31,974 bases of DNA from positions 1 to 31,974 of the forward strand of contig CAZEWK010000079.1 in NCBI GenBank assembly GCA_964515905.1. Direction: 5' to 3'. Numbering within the stretch: position 1 is the stretch's first letter; each line of letters begins with the position of its first letter. This DNA comes from GCA-2712985 sp964515905. GTDB taxonomy: Bacteria > Pseudomonadota > Alphaproteobacteria > UBA7887. Shown here in pieces: positions 17,153 through 25,610 of this stretch. A model generated the notes under the pieces. It was not told where the DNA came from and did no database searches. It saw only the letters and a program-made list of their open reading frames with translations. Made by a program: the position numbers and the translations under genes.

Positions 17153-18643
17153 TTAATACACTACGAGTACTTCAAACCGGGCGCCGGCCCCATCTGAAAT
17201 TTGATTGTTGAATGTGTAAAACGATTCAAGTTGCAATTGTACATACTGCCCAATGGCCTGTTGAAGTTGATATCCAATTCCAAGTGAGTCATTCCCGTCT
17301 CCAGAAAAATCCTTCTTCGTAGATAACTCGAGTATTAAATTGCGTCTTCGGTGGTCGTAAAAAGCCTGATAACCAATAGCGAAACCGTAGTCATCATTAA
17401 CAAATGGGTTTATTTCAGCTCCGTGTGTACTTAGGTTTGGAGATGCAAAAAGAATTCCAGTATTTGCGAGAGGGCCACCAAGAATTACCTCGCGGCCTGC
17501 TTGTGTGAAATTACCTAAAGCCACATAAGGATTAAAATAGGCTATGTCATGAGAGTAATGAGGAGTAAAAGAGAATTCGCCTGTAATAAGGGTCCCATCG
17601 CCCACCACATTGCCGTTAATTTCGTTATCTAGTGAAATTGAGTTGTTGACACGAAATGCAGTACTTATACCTCCCAAGGCCCTTATGCGTTGGATCGAGG
17701 AAAGGCCAACATATAGGGCATCTCCAGCATTGTCGTCGGCGTTATCGTCAACATAAATGGTGTCTATATTAAAAGTGCTTACCGGCGCATCAATGGCCGT
17801 AAACAACGCATACATGTTTGCGTTAGAGCCTCGCGACCTGTCGTTACGGTCCAACCGATCCCATGCCCACATCCCCGATATTCGAAGGTTAGAAGCCCCT
17901 GGGAAACTGAGATTGTTTCGGATTAGGCCGATTGCATCGACAGTGTCGTTGATTAAAATTCCCTCCTGGAACGTAATTCCCTGGCGGCCCACACTAAAAC
18001 CAAAGTCAATAGGTTTTATACCGGCTACGTCTAGATTAGGTGCTAAGCTCCCAACATCTCCTTCAAAGAAGAGAGTTTCCACATCGACGTTCAATTCGTT
18101 TTTGAAGTCTTGATCATCCCCGCTAAAAGTGTGTTTCGTAAATCGGGGAGGGGAATTATTGTCAGTTGGTCGGAGTCCCAAAAGTATCTTTTCGGTTCCT
18201 GTTAGTTGAAGGTTGGCATAATAGTCTAGTCTGTTAGAAATTTCAGTGTCCCGTTTTCTTCCTACGGCACCGTCGTCAAAAGATTGGAGGACTGAACGGT
18301 TAATCACGTAGTTCCATAGTCTTGGTTGCCATACGGCTCCAAGAACGGGGACTCTGAAGCCTGAGTGTAGTTTTCCAGTGTGGAGGAAACCATCTCCTAG
18401 TTCGATGTGCAGCTTGGGCCGAAAAGGGATTTCACCCCGGCCTTGAAACGGAACGTATTCATCCTTTAAGGCCTCTACTGGTTTGTATTCGCCCAGCGGC
18501 CAAAACCAATTATACCAATGATCACTCTGCTTCTGTTCGGATGCCGAGCATGTGCTACTAACAATAATCCCAAGAACAGCGATTACTGCGCTATAAACAA
18601 GTCTGTAATCGACACAACGACCACTCAAGAAATACGTTATCAT
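17153..18643 (-). CDS. Outer-membrane porin-like beta-barrel, module B copy
   Basis: Protein of 496 residues with a signal peptide (hydrophobic 17-31, cleavage near STCSAS). The mature part has alternating beta-strand patterning throughout, ends in an aromatic residue (FEVLVVY) and carries Asp/Asn-rich loops, as expected of an outer-membrane barrel. GGGGAG lies 9 nt upstream of the ATG. It is paralogous to the barrel at 695-2218 and even closer to the eroded fragment at 4936-5222. It follows the pentaheme gene by 129 nt, the same order as in module A. A porin-cytochrome conduit across the outer membrane is the attractive reading, but no motif proves a cytochrome inside the barrel. Confidence 0.7.
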   Translation of the reverse strand: MITYFLSGRCVDYRLVYSAVIAVLGIIVSSTCSASEQKQSDHWYNWFWPLGEYKPVEALKDEYVPFQGRGEIPFRPKLHIELGDGFLHTGKLHSGFRVPVLGAVWQPRLWNYVINRSVLQSFDDGAVGRKRDTEISNRLDYYANLQLTGTEKILLGLRPTDNNSPPRFTKHTFSGDDQDFKNELNVDVETLFFEGDVGSLAPNLDVAGIKPIDFGFSVGRQGITFQEGILINDTVDAIGLIRNNLSFPGASNLRISGMWAWDRLDRNDRSRGSNANMYALFTAIDAPVSTFNIDTIYVDDNADDNAGDALYVGLSSIQRIRALGGISTAFRVNNSISLDNEINGNVVGDGTLITGEFSFTPHYSHDIAYFNPYVALGNFTQAGREVILGGPLANTGILFASPNLSTHGAEINPFVNDDYGFAIGYQAFYDHRRRNLILELSTKKDFSGDGNDSLGIGYQLQQAIGQYVQLQLESFYTFNNQISDGAGARFEVLVVY

Positions 18644-18772
18644 TACCGACTGCTCCCCTTGGGTTCAGCTCTATTACTCAACACTACAGTGCATGCTTGT
18701 GAGTCCTTGGCATTTTTTGTAGGATTTTCGGGCGTGCCAAAGACAATCAATGTCCACACCCTATTCCACCCT

Positions 18773-20767
18773 TCACCCATCAGTATCTGTTGCTTTAGGT
18801 TCACGGTTGGCCGTTTCCCCAAATTTAATATCAAAAATGATGTTTTCCTCCCACAACACTTGAGCACCGGCTATCAAGGCGTCGCCAGCTTGACGAGGGG
18901 TGAGACCATAATCGAAACCAACATCCTGCATAGCTACCAGTAGATTAATAGGTGCGGGTTGTTGGATCACTTTTATCTTCGCTTTATAGGTTCCAGGCCC
19001 GGTCATTTGATTGCTCTTAACGACGTAACGACCCCAACGTTCTCCGAGTGGTTCGATTCCTCGTTTGTGGTTGCGCTCGGTCGCGGGCTCACCGGTAAAT
19101 ACTAGAGATACCGCTGAAGGAAGCACACGCGGCAGAGCCGTAACTGGATAGGGAATGGGGATGACATGCTCGGTTTCTCCACCTCGCCCATTTTGAGTAA
19201 CAAAGTAGGACTGAAGACTTAGCAAATGAGGGTCCATTTCTACTTCACCCGCTTTAACATAGAATGAATGCCCATCTCTCAGATCTCCATTGGGATCACG
19301 GTCGCCTGAAACAAAAACTACAGTTCCATCACTGTCTGTGACTGTTACCTCCAGCCATACAAGCCGTTCTCCTGTAAACCCGGTAGGAACGTTGTGGCCG
19401 TCGGTTCCACTCTTCAGTTGCACTCGGAATACGATGCCATTGGTATCGGCCTGTTCTGTCACAATTTCGCCAAGCACATATCCATGCCGTAACACTTCAA
19501 GTCTTTTTTCAGCTGCTACTGCCAACCGTTCAAGCTGATAATTGATTATTTCTCGGGCGGCATAACGGTCATCAATCGACCTCCATCTTTCTGGAAACTG
19601 ACTGTCATCTGTTATAGTGTCTTCAAATTCATCGGTGCCCCAGCCAGCTTCTACATCGAATTCCAGCCAATCTTTGAGACTAGCCATTTGTTGTGCTTCA
19701 ACGTTATGGGGGAATATGCCAGGATGGATGATCGAGTAGTCGGGTCCCGCGAAAGTGTGGTTAGTTATTTTACGTGGCATGGTTTCCACGCCACCGACTA
19801 CTGCAGCAGGGCCGTGTTCATAACCGGATGCGATCCCTTGGATTTTCCCCATATGACAGTCTTGGCATGTCTCTCCGCGAGCTGCCGCAGGCGATGTTCG
19901 GTACTCGCTATATGCTTCTTCTAGCCGAAATCCGTTAAAAAGTGTTACGTCGTGGCACGTTCCACAAAATACAGGGTCTGAAAGACCGGAAAACTGAACG
20001 GCATCGTCATGGATTTTTCGTCCGGCTTCGTTCGGGTCGGTAACCACCCTGTATTCATGTGTGTTTTCGAGAACTCGTTTCAGTTCTTCATTACCCTTGG
20101 GCCCAAATACCATGTCAGTCAATCCACCCTCGACGAGAGCCAATCTGCCGCTTGCCTTATTGTAGTTTCTATCAATACGGTGGCATACCACACATGTAAT
20201 CCCTTCTCTGGATGTAGGGTGTCGGTCCAGATTAGAGGCGAACTGATCCTCTCCTAGATTCGCACCTACCTGATTGTGGCATCTTAAACAAAAGTCTCCA
20301 TTGGACCCGTTAGCTAACTGATTTATTTTGTTGCTCAGTGATAGATATACCGGACTGAGCTGGGAGTAAGAATGTTGTGAGATAGACCACTCAGCATAAT
20401 GTTTAGGATGACAAGTACCGCATGTCGCTGCCGATGGGAATCTTGTTTCTGCAAATAAAGATTCGTGCTGTTCTGCCGCCTCTTCTGCTATTCTGTCTGT
20501 ATCCGCTAACCCTTCGTCGTTCCTTAACGCCTCTTGATTCTGTTCAATTTCGGTATCAATAATATCTAAAAGTTCGTCTTCGAATAGAAGTTCGTCTTCG
20601 AGTAGAAGTTCGTCGTCTTCTGCCATCCCAAATTCACTGGTAGACAACATAAATACAAGGTTCATAAGACCAGCTAAGGTGTATAGGAATATCCGTTTTC
20701 TAGCTGTCTTCATGGGCGCATTGTTGTTATGAAAAGATTGCAATGTGAGAGGCTCCGACTTTAACAT
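18773..20767 (-). CDS. Pentaheme periplasmic c-type cytochrome with C-terminal beta domain
   Basis: Protein of 664 residues. ATG 20767 is preferred because GGAG is 6 nt upstream; an in-frame ATG at 20821 would add 18 residues. A signal or anchor segment spans about 24-45, followed by an acidic EDELLx repeat (53-68). Five CxxCH motifs are at C116, C160, C192, C268 and C301. The pattern resembles c554/c-prime-type multiheme proteins. Past residue 400 a heme-free beta domain starts, with GHNVPTGF, which matches the fragment at 1-690. It heads the seven-gene cluster. The most probable place is the periplasm next to the porin at 17153-18643, delivering electrons to or from the outer membrane. No catalytic residue set is visible, so an enzymatic role is possible but unsupported. 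Confidence 0.85.
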   Translation of the reverse strand: MLKSEPLTLQSFHNNNAPMKTARKRIFLYTLAGLMNLVFMLSTSEFGMAEDDELLLEDELLFEDELLDIIDTEIEQNQEALRNDEGLADTDRIAEEAAEQHESLFAETRFPSAATCGTCHPKHYAEWSISQHSYSQLSPVYLSLSNKINQLANGSNGDFCLRCHNQVGANLGEDQFASNLDRHPTSREGITCVVCHRIDRNYNKASGRLALVEGGLTDMVFGPKGNEELKRVLENTHEYRVVTDPNEAGRKIHDDAVQFSGLSDPVFCGTCHDVTLFNGFRLEEAYSEYRTSPAAARGETCQDCHMGKIQGIASGYEHGPAAVVGGVETMPRKITNHTFAGPDYSIIHPGIFPHNVEAQQMASLKDWLEFDVEAGWGTDEFEDTITDDSQFPERWRSIDDRYAAREIINYQLERLAVAAEKRLEVLRHGYVLGEIVTEQADTNGIVFRVQLKSGTDGHNVPTGFTGERLVWLEVTVTDSDGTVVFVSGDRDPNGDLRDGHSFYVKAGEVEMDPHLLSLQSYFVTQNGRGGETEHVIPIPYPVTALPRVLPSAVSLVFTGEPATERNHKRGIEPLGERWGRYVVKSNQMTGPGTYKAKIKVIQQPAPINLLVAMQDVGFDYGLTPRQAGDALIAGAQVLWEENIIFDIKFGETANREPKATDTDG
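20570..20623 (-). repeat. Three 18-bp units coding an acidic EDELLx repeat
   Basis: Units 20570-20587, 20588-20605 and 20606-20623 encode EDELLL/EDELLF/DDELLL-type hexapeptides just after the signal segment of the pentaheme cytochrome. The last unit has diverged most. Confidence 0.7.
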
Positions 20768-21088
20768 GTTTAACTCCAGCTTTGTCGTTTCGATCACTCT
20801 TTTTTTTTGATATCGACTCATCGCTCTGACCCTTAGTTCTACTCCTATTCGTGGTGAGTATATAAGATTAAGTGTATGAGCTATTAAGTACCCTTAAGTT
20901 AAGTTGTTCCCAAGAAAAGCGCCATTTATATTATGAAGAATCGGGTCCATTTTTGAATATATCTATACCTAATCTATACTTATAAACCAACCACTCTATT
21001 CAGGCTTCTTTAATCATAAGTTAGAAATAGTTAACAGTCTACGAGACGTGTTGTACTGTAAATGGTAGACCGTCCAGAGTAGAAGAAA
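20768..21088. promoter_or_regulatory. Divergent intergenic region between the cytochrome cluster and the DUF218 gene
   Basis: About 320 nt without a convincing gene. It is AT-rich, especially 20860-21050, and must hold the promoter of the seven-gene cluster on the minus strand and probably that of the plus-strand gene at 21089. A TTATAT hexamer on minus near 20865 could be a -10 box, but its -35 is poor. A run of nine A residues (minus strand, about 20803-20811) follows the upstream ATG at 20821. No operator palindrome stood out. Confidence 0.3.
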
Positions 21089-21838
21089 ATGCGCCCTATT
21101 CTAGAAACATTATTAACAATTCCAATTCCCTTTGTATTCATACTCATTCTGGGAATTGTCTTCTGGAAGAGGAGACAATTGAGTTTTGCGCTCATTTTTT
21201 TCGCGACATGTATGTTGTTGCTGCTCAGTCTTCCATTCATAGGCGCCATTATATCCAAACCCCTTTTATCGGCACCCACGAGGGTTTTAGAGGGAAACCT
21301 TCCTAAGGAAGGGATTGTGTTGGTTCCAACTGCTGGGATCTTCGCAGATTCGAACGGACATTGGTGGTCTAATTCCGTCGGTATTAAAAGGGCGGTGGTG
21401 GGTAGGGAATTGAGTTATTCTCTCGGCATACCCCTTGTGCTATCCGGAGGTTCACCACGCGGCGAGCCTCGTTCTGAGTCAAAGGTGCTAGCCGAACAAT
21501 TAAAGTTAGACGGCCCTAATATCGTGTTAGAAACGACGGCTCGCAACAGCTATGAGACGGCTGTAAAGGTTGCTCAAATTATGAGTACGTATAGCAGTAG
21601 CAACGTCATTCTCGTGACCTCACCGAATCACACTGCTCGAATGGTGGCTTGCCTTCGGAGTCAAGGTCTGTCCGTTTCAACAGTTTTAATCTCCAAAAGG
21701 AAGCCAATATCGCTGTTCAGTTTCCTTCCGAGTGCAAGCGGAATGGGCCAATCGCGGAATGCAATTCACGAATATTTTGCCATTCTATTTTATCTGTTGC
21801 GAGGGTACATAAACGTATTAGATTTATTTCCTACGTAG
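21089..21838 (+). CDS. DUF218 (YdcF/ElyC/SanA-like) membrane protein
   Basis: Protein of 249 residues with two N-terminal hydrophobic segments (about 9-27 and 31-52), then the DUF218 fold. Landmarks are GIVLVPTAGIF, the glycine loop PLVLSGGSPRGE, and the family hallmark TTARNSYETA, followed by VILVTSPNH. Members such as ElyC and SanA are linked to envelope or undecaprenyl-phosphate metabolism, but many are uncharacterised. It is convergent with the TonB gene and shows no operon partner. Family assignment is firm; the role is not. Confidence 0.85.
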   Translation: MRPILETLLTIPIPFVFILILGIVFWKRRQLSFALIFFATCMLLLLSLPFIGAIISKPLLSAPTRVLEGNLPKEGIVLVPTAGIFADSNGHWWSNSVGIKRAVVGRELSYSLGIPLVLSGGSPRGEPRSESKVLAEQLKLDGPNIVLETTARNSYETAVKVAQIMSTYSSSNVILVTSPNHTARMVACLRSQGLSVSTVLISKRKPISLFSFLPSASGMGQSRNAIHEYFAILFYLLRGYINVLDLFPT

Positions 21839-21897
21839 ATTGTTGGACATAGCACACTAAAAATTACACGGTTACTATCGAATTTAGTATCAAAAAA

Positions 21898-23022
21898 CTA
21901 GTTCGTAAGCTGGAATGTAATCGGTATCATAAGGGTACTATCAATCGGTATTCCTTTTTCCTGGGCAGGAACGAAGTTCCAGTGCTCCACTGCTTGCAGG
22001 GCCGCCGCGTCAAGACTTTTTACACCACTACTTTTTACGATCTTGGTATTATTTGGTTGACCTTCCTTACTTACAGAAACAAAAACTACCACCTTTCCTT
22101 CCAGGCCATTATGTCGAGCAAAGAGTGGATATGTGGGGGGATGATTTGCCAAATCAGAGTCGCGATAGCGGGCTGGGGTTGTGTAGGGTAAACCCTTATA
22201 GCTACCATCGTTGTTTGCCAATGTTTGGTACGGAATTCGTTTCTCCAACGAAGGCGGGTGTGGTTCAATTGCGATCTTATTTGGTGAGATTCGTAAGTTC
22301 GAAAAATTAGTAATTCCACGGTTTTCTTTTCTGACTAATGGAATAAGTTCTTTCACTCTTTGTATCTTCGAAACCTTAAGCGTAGACAAGTCAGAAATGC
22401 CCATTGCACGTTGTGGAGGTAAAAGAATATTCCTGTGCAACAAGGGCAGCGTCTGGGGCGAATCAGAGTGGAGTAATGAAGGTAGTCTAGTTCGGATCAG
22501 TTTATTAGGAGATGCAATGTCGCGTACTGTTCTTGGTTCATATGGCGAGCGTAAACTCAATTGTGAAGGTGTGGAGACATCTATTCCTGACACAGAGATT
22601 GTTCGAAACTCTTGAAATTTTGTTTCTAATTGTTGAGTGTCTTGAATTTCAGAAGGTTGCATGTGGCCAGTCAATTTTCCGAAAGTATTTGTACTGGGAC
22701 GCGAGAGGGGGAGGGGCGATAGTTTGTTCCATCTGTCTTTGATTGTCTCTTGTTGTTCCACTCTCACCGACGGTTGCAAGGTGTGTGGAATATCTTGCAC
22801 ACTCTTCTGAATTTGTGACACCGTTTTATTAGCTGAATAAGGTTTCCTTGGAACGAGCTCTACCAAAAACGTTTGCTTTTCTGGTTCGTTTATATGCGTG
22901 AAAGATGGAAATAAATTATGCAAAAGTAATATGTGCATAACAAACGACGAAAACACTGCTAGAACGAAAGGAGCAACGACGTGGTGGCAAATGGCGGGGG
23001 CAGCAATTTTTCTATCTCTCAT
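21898..23022 (-). CDS. TonB-family energy transducer
   Basis: Protein of 374 residues: one transmembrane helix near the N-terminus (about 14-34), a long basic, Ser/Pro-rich spacer and a C-terminal TonB domain. That domain shows NHPPTYPLFARHNGLEGKV, the VSKEGQPNN turn, an LDAAALQAVEHWNFVPA helix-strand and a final ITFQL strand. It spans the periplasm to pass proton-motive energy to an outer-membrane receptor. The gene starts 57 nt after the TonB-dependent receptor on the same strand, so it probably shares the cobalamin-riboswitch transcript and serves B12 import. ExbB and ExbD are not in the window. Confidence 0.85.
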   Translation of the reverse strand: MRDRKIAAPAICHHVVAPFVLAVFSSFVMHILLLHNLFPSFTHINEPEKQTFLVELVPRKPYSANKTVSQIQKSVQDIPHTLQPSVRVEQQETIKDRWNKLSPLPLSRPSTNTFGKLTGHMQPSEIQDTQQLETKFQEFRTISVSGIDVSTPSQLSLRSPYEPRTVRDIASPNKLIRTRLPSLLHSDSPQTLPLLHRNILLPPQRAMGISDLSTLKVSKIQRVKELIPLVRKENRGITNFSNLRISPNKIAIEPHPPSLEKRIPYQTLANNDGSYKGLPYTTPARYRDSDLANHPPTYPLFARHNGLEGKVVVFVSVSKEGQPNNTKIVKSSGVKSLDAAALQAVEHWNFVPAQEKGIPIDSTLMIPITFQLTN

Positions 23023-23079
23023 TTGGTAAAATCAGCCTGTTGCTTTGATTTTTTGCAAATACGTGTTGACCACATACTC

Positions 23080-25122
23080 CTATATTTTCCAACCGAGGCG
23101 AAAAAGGACGGATCTGCCCGCTAAAGGGTTCACATTAAAAGTTGTAGCTGTTGTGGTGCTTCGGACGGCAAAATTATAATAATTTTCATCAAATAAATTG
23201 TTCACTATGAACGACCAATTTAATTGGCCATGTTTACCTTGTGCCAGACTACCACGTAATTTGAGGTCAACTAAATAATAGGCAGGTATTTGCTCGCCTT
23301 CATTACTTTCATCATTCTCCATACGACTTTGATCTACATACTTTGTGGTCAATGTGGCACCTAATTTTTCCCTCAAAATATTCCAATTTAGCTTTGCTCC
23401 GAACTGCCATTGAGGCACTAACGGTATTAGATTTCCTGAGAATACACCTTCATCAAACACTGCCTTCACATAGGTCGTTTGCATTTGAATGTTAAGGGTG
23501 GGGCTATGGTGATAGGACGTTATAAGTTCGCCACCCGTTCTTTTTGTTGGGTCCGTATTTTCATTTAAGCCAAATCCACCTCCTAAGACTGGGTCAAAAC
23601 GAATTTCGTTTTTTAACTTCATTACAAAAACGCTGCCCTGTATCGACAATCCACCGGAGTTATACCGAAAGCCACCTTCTAAATCGCGAGAGGTCTGTGT
23701 TTTTAGTTTAAAAGTGTTTGTATCAGAGCTCGCAATCCTTTCGTCGATCGTTGGGAAGCGTATCCCCCGGCTAGTTCGGGTGAATGCAGAGATCTCCGGA
23801 AGGATATGGTAATCCAAGCCCAGGTTATATACGTACTTTTGGTCGAGGTCGCGCGTCGTGTCGTGGTCTGTTTCGAACCCTCCACCTGGTGCTCCATTGT
23901 CTATTTCATCGCCTGCTGAGAACTTTACCCACGTAAATCTTAGTCCCGTAGATAATACCAGATTATCAGTCAGTCCTATTTCGTCCTGTCCGTACAACCC
24001 AAAAGTAGTTTGGTTGGCCCTGAATTCATGAAAAGGGCGATCGCCCGGGTCTTGTCGCCGATCCGAATCGTAATATGTGTAATAAAGATCAGAACCGATG
24101 GTTGTCCTATGACTAAAAGAAGAAATATTCAGGTCAAAGTTGGCCCGAGGGGTAATCGACCAGGTGGTGAGTACTGTATCCACGGTCGAAAACAGCCGAG
24201 AATCCTGATCCTTTCGACGGACACCAGCATCCAGAATTAATTCGGACCCGTTCGTTAACCGCTTAGTGGTGCCTACAGTTACTTGAATGCCACTCTGAAG
24301 CGCTTTATCAACTAACGACGTCGCTTCGTTACGAGCCGTCACAAATAAATCCGATCCAGTTGCACGATTAATCTGTCTGGAGCCTGGCAGGCCGATACTT
24401 TGAAAGTCCAAACCTAATTTGACGAATGTTTCACCGGAATCTCCGGAAAACCTCAGTTGCCCAATAGCATTACGTTGTATTATGTCGTTATTGTCTCGAA
24501 ATCCTTCTCCGTGAATATAGTTAGATGAGAAATTTATAGCATAACGACCAAAAGATTGATTTGTCGCCAAGTTTGTTTCGTGTTTCTGTTCCTGTCCATA
24601 GGCGTATTCAAACCTTATAGAGTCCTTTTGTTTGCTGGGGGACTTGGTAATAATATTAATTGCTCCACCAACAGCTCCATCTCCATACAGTACTGAACCC
24701 GCATTGCCTCGTATAACCTCTATCCGAGCGATTCCATCGAGCGGAATATTAGCCAAATCCACAGCTGCAAGATCTACGTCATTTAGGCGGCGTCCATCTA
24801 CAAGTATGAGAGAGTTTTGGGTGCCCACGGCACCAAACCCACGAATATCAACAGTGGCTTGTGCACCATTGGTTCCAGAGAATAAATCGCGATTGTACAC
24901 ACCAGGGACTAACCCTATCAGATTGGGTAAATCCTCTGCGGGAGAATCGGAAATAGAAATTTCATCTATGATCGAGACAGATGTTCCAACTACATGGTCG
25001 TTGAGTCGGGTCGCCGTAACTATCAACTCTTCCGTTTGTATTTCTTGTGTCCAACTGAGCTCCGTATCTGCCATAAAACCAAAGGTAATTGCCATCGCGT
25101 AAATTGAAATATGTCGTCTCAC
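23080..25122 (-). CDS. btuB: TonB-dependent outer-membrane receptor, probable vitamin B12 transporter
   Basis: Protein of 680 residues starting at GTG 25122, with GGAG 6 nt upstream. A signal peptide is followed by a TonB box, EELIVTATR (31-39). The plug domain shows VDIRGFGAVGTQNSLILVDG, IPLDGIARIEVIRG and YGDGAVGGAINIIT. The remaining 500 or so residues form a 22-strand-type barrel, ending RLGWKI in place of a terminal Phe. The ligand call rests mainly on the cobalamin riboswitch upstream on the same strand, since receptor sequence alone does not separate cobalamin from siderophore receptors. The TonB gene follows. No BtuCDF or corrinoid synthesis gene is seen here. Confidence 0.85.
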   Translation of the reverse strand: MRRHISIYAMAITFGFMADTELSWTQEIQTEELIVTATRLNDHVVGTSVSIIDEISISDSPAEDLPNLIGLVPGVYNRDLFSGTNGAQATVDIRGFGAVGTQNSLILVDGRRLNDVDLAAVDLANIPLDGIARIEVIRGNAGSVLYGDGAVGGAINIITKSPSKQKDSIRFEYAYGQEQKHETNLATNQSFGRYAINFSSNYIHGEGFRDNNDIIQRNAIGQLRFSGDSGETFVKLGLDFQSIGLPGSRQINRATGSDLFVTARNEATSLVDKALQSGIQVTVGTTKRLTNGSELILDAGVRRKDQDSRLFSTVDTVLTTWSITPRANFDLNISSFSHRTTIGSDLYYTYYDSDRRQDPGDRPFHEFRANQTTFGLYGQDEIGLTDNLVLSTGLRFTWVKFSAGDEIDNGAPGGGFETDHDTTRDLDQKYVYNLGLDYHILPEISAFTRTSRGIRFPTIDERIASSDTNTFKLKTQTSRDLEGGFRYNSGGLSIQGSVFVMKLKNEIRFDPVLGGGFGLNENTDPTKRTGGELITSYHHSPTLNIQMQTTYVKAVFDEGVFSGNLIPLVPQWQFGAKLNWNILREKLGATLTTKYVDQSRMENDESNEGEQIPAYYLVDLKLRGSLAQGKHGQLNWSFIVNNLFDENYYNFAVRSTTTATTFNVNPLAGRSVLFRLGWKI

Positions 25123-25245
25123 AGTGATCTCCGTCTGTCGATTTGTTCATTACGGACAAGGCATACGACGTCAACGACGGGACCGGTCTTCTAACTGGAC
25201 CAGATCTAAAAAACCGAAATTCCATTACATTGGAGCTCAATTTCC

Positions 25246-25275
25246 AAAAAACTTCCTTTGCGGTTCTCTCGCAAA
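25246..25275 (-). terminator. Weak candidate attenuator hairpin in the btuB leader
   Basis: In the 230-nt leader between riboswitch and start codon, TTTGCG pairs with CGCAAA around a 7-nt loop; five bases later comes a T6 run on the minus strand. The stem is only 6 bp and the T run is displaced, so an intrinsic terminator is possible but weak. No other gene was found in this leader. Confidence 0.25.
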
Positions 25276-25349
25276 CCCTGTTGCGTCACCACAAACGGAA
25301 ACCGTTCCAGAAAATCTCCTCGCTATTCTGGCGGGCGACGACATCAACG

Positions 25350-25517
25350 GCAGGTCTCCTGGCTTACGATTTGTCACTTGAATTCGGCCTTCCCAGTGTG
25401 GAACCAGTGGCAAAAATAAATTCAAGTAAACCGCTCACAGTTGCGGGAGCAGCCACGGATTTGGCTTATTGCAAGCCTCACCGTATTCCCTTTTTCACCC
25501 CCTTTTGGAGGCACCGT
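25350..25517 (-). promoter_or_regulatory. Cobalamin (B12) riboswitch
   Basis: Read on the minus strand, the element shows the conserved parts in order: GGTGCC near the 5' end, AAAAAGGGAA, a GGTGAGGCTTGC...AAATCCGTGGCTGCT stretch, CCCGCAACTGTGAGCGG, GCCACTGG, CTGGGAAGGC, and the B12 box AAGCCAGGAGAC (25354-25365). All core elements of the long cobalamin riboswitch class are present. It lies upstream of the TonB-dependent receptor on the same strand and should lower its expression when adenosyl- or another cobalamin is plentiful. Confidence 0.95.
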
Positions 25518-25528
25518 GACAACACAAC

Positions 25529-25557
25529 TATATAGAACGTATGTTAGATAGGGGCAA
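25529..25557 (-). promoter_or_regulatory. Candidate sigma70 promoter for the riboswitch-btuB transcript
   Basis: On the minus strand TTGCCC (25552-25557) and TATATA (25529-25534) are separated by 17 bp. Transcription would begin a few bases before the riboswitch. Each hexamer matches the consensus at four of six places, so the call rests on spacing and position. Confidence 0.5.
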
Positions 25558-25610
25558 CAGCCTATATAGTTTCAGATTTGATATTATTTATTTACGATAT
25601 ACATATAAAA

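Noticed and set aside
18518..18943. 141-codon plus-strand open frame across the porin and cytochrome ends
   Set aside because: It is antisense to both genes and their gap, with no domain or ribosome site.
14626..20767. Ammonia-oxidation module (c554 plus multiheme oxidoreductase)
   Set aside because: The pentaheme has only five CxxCH motifs and no octaheme hydroxylamine oxidoreductase features; amo/hao-type genes are absent.
25237..25425. Possible leader peptide on the minus strand before btuB
   Set aside because: It begins inside the riboswitch core and runs through the B12 box, and it has no ribosome site.
25143..25535. 130-codon plus-strand open frame upstream of btuB
   Set aside because: It is antisense to the cobalamin riboswitch and leader, whose conserved elements explain the sequence; the product has no recognisable domain.
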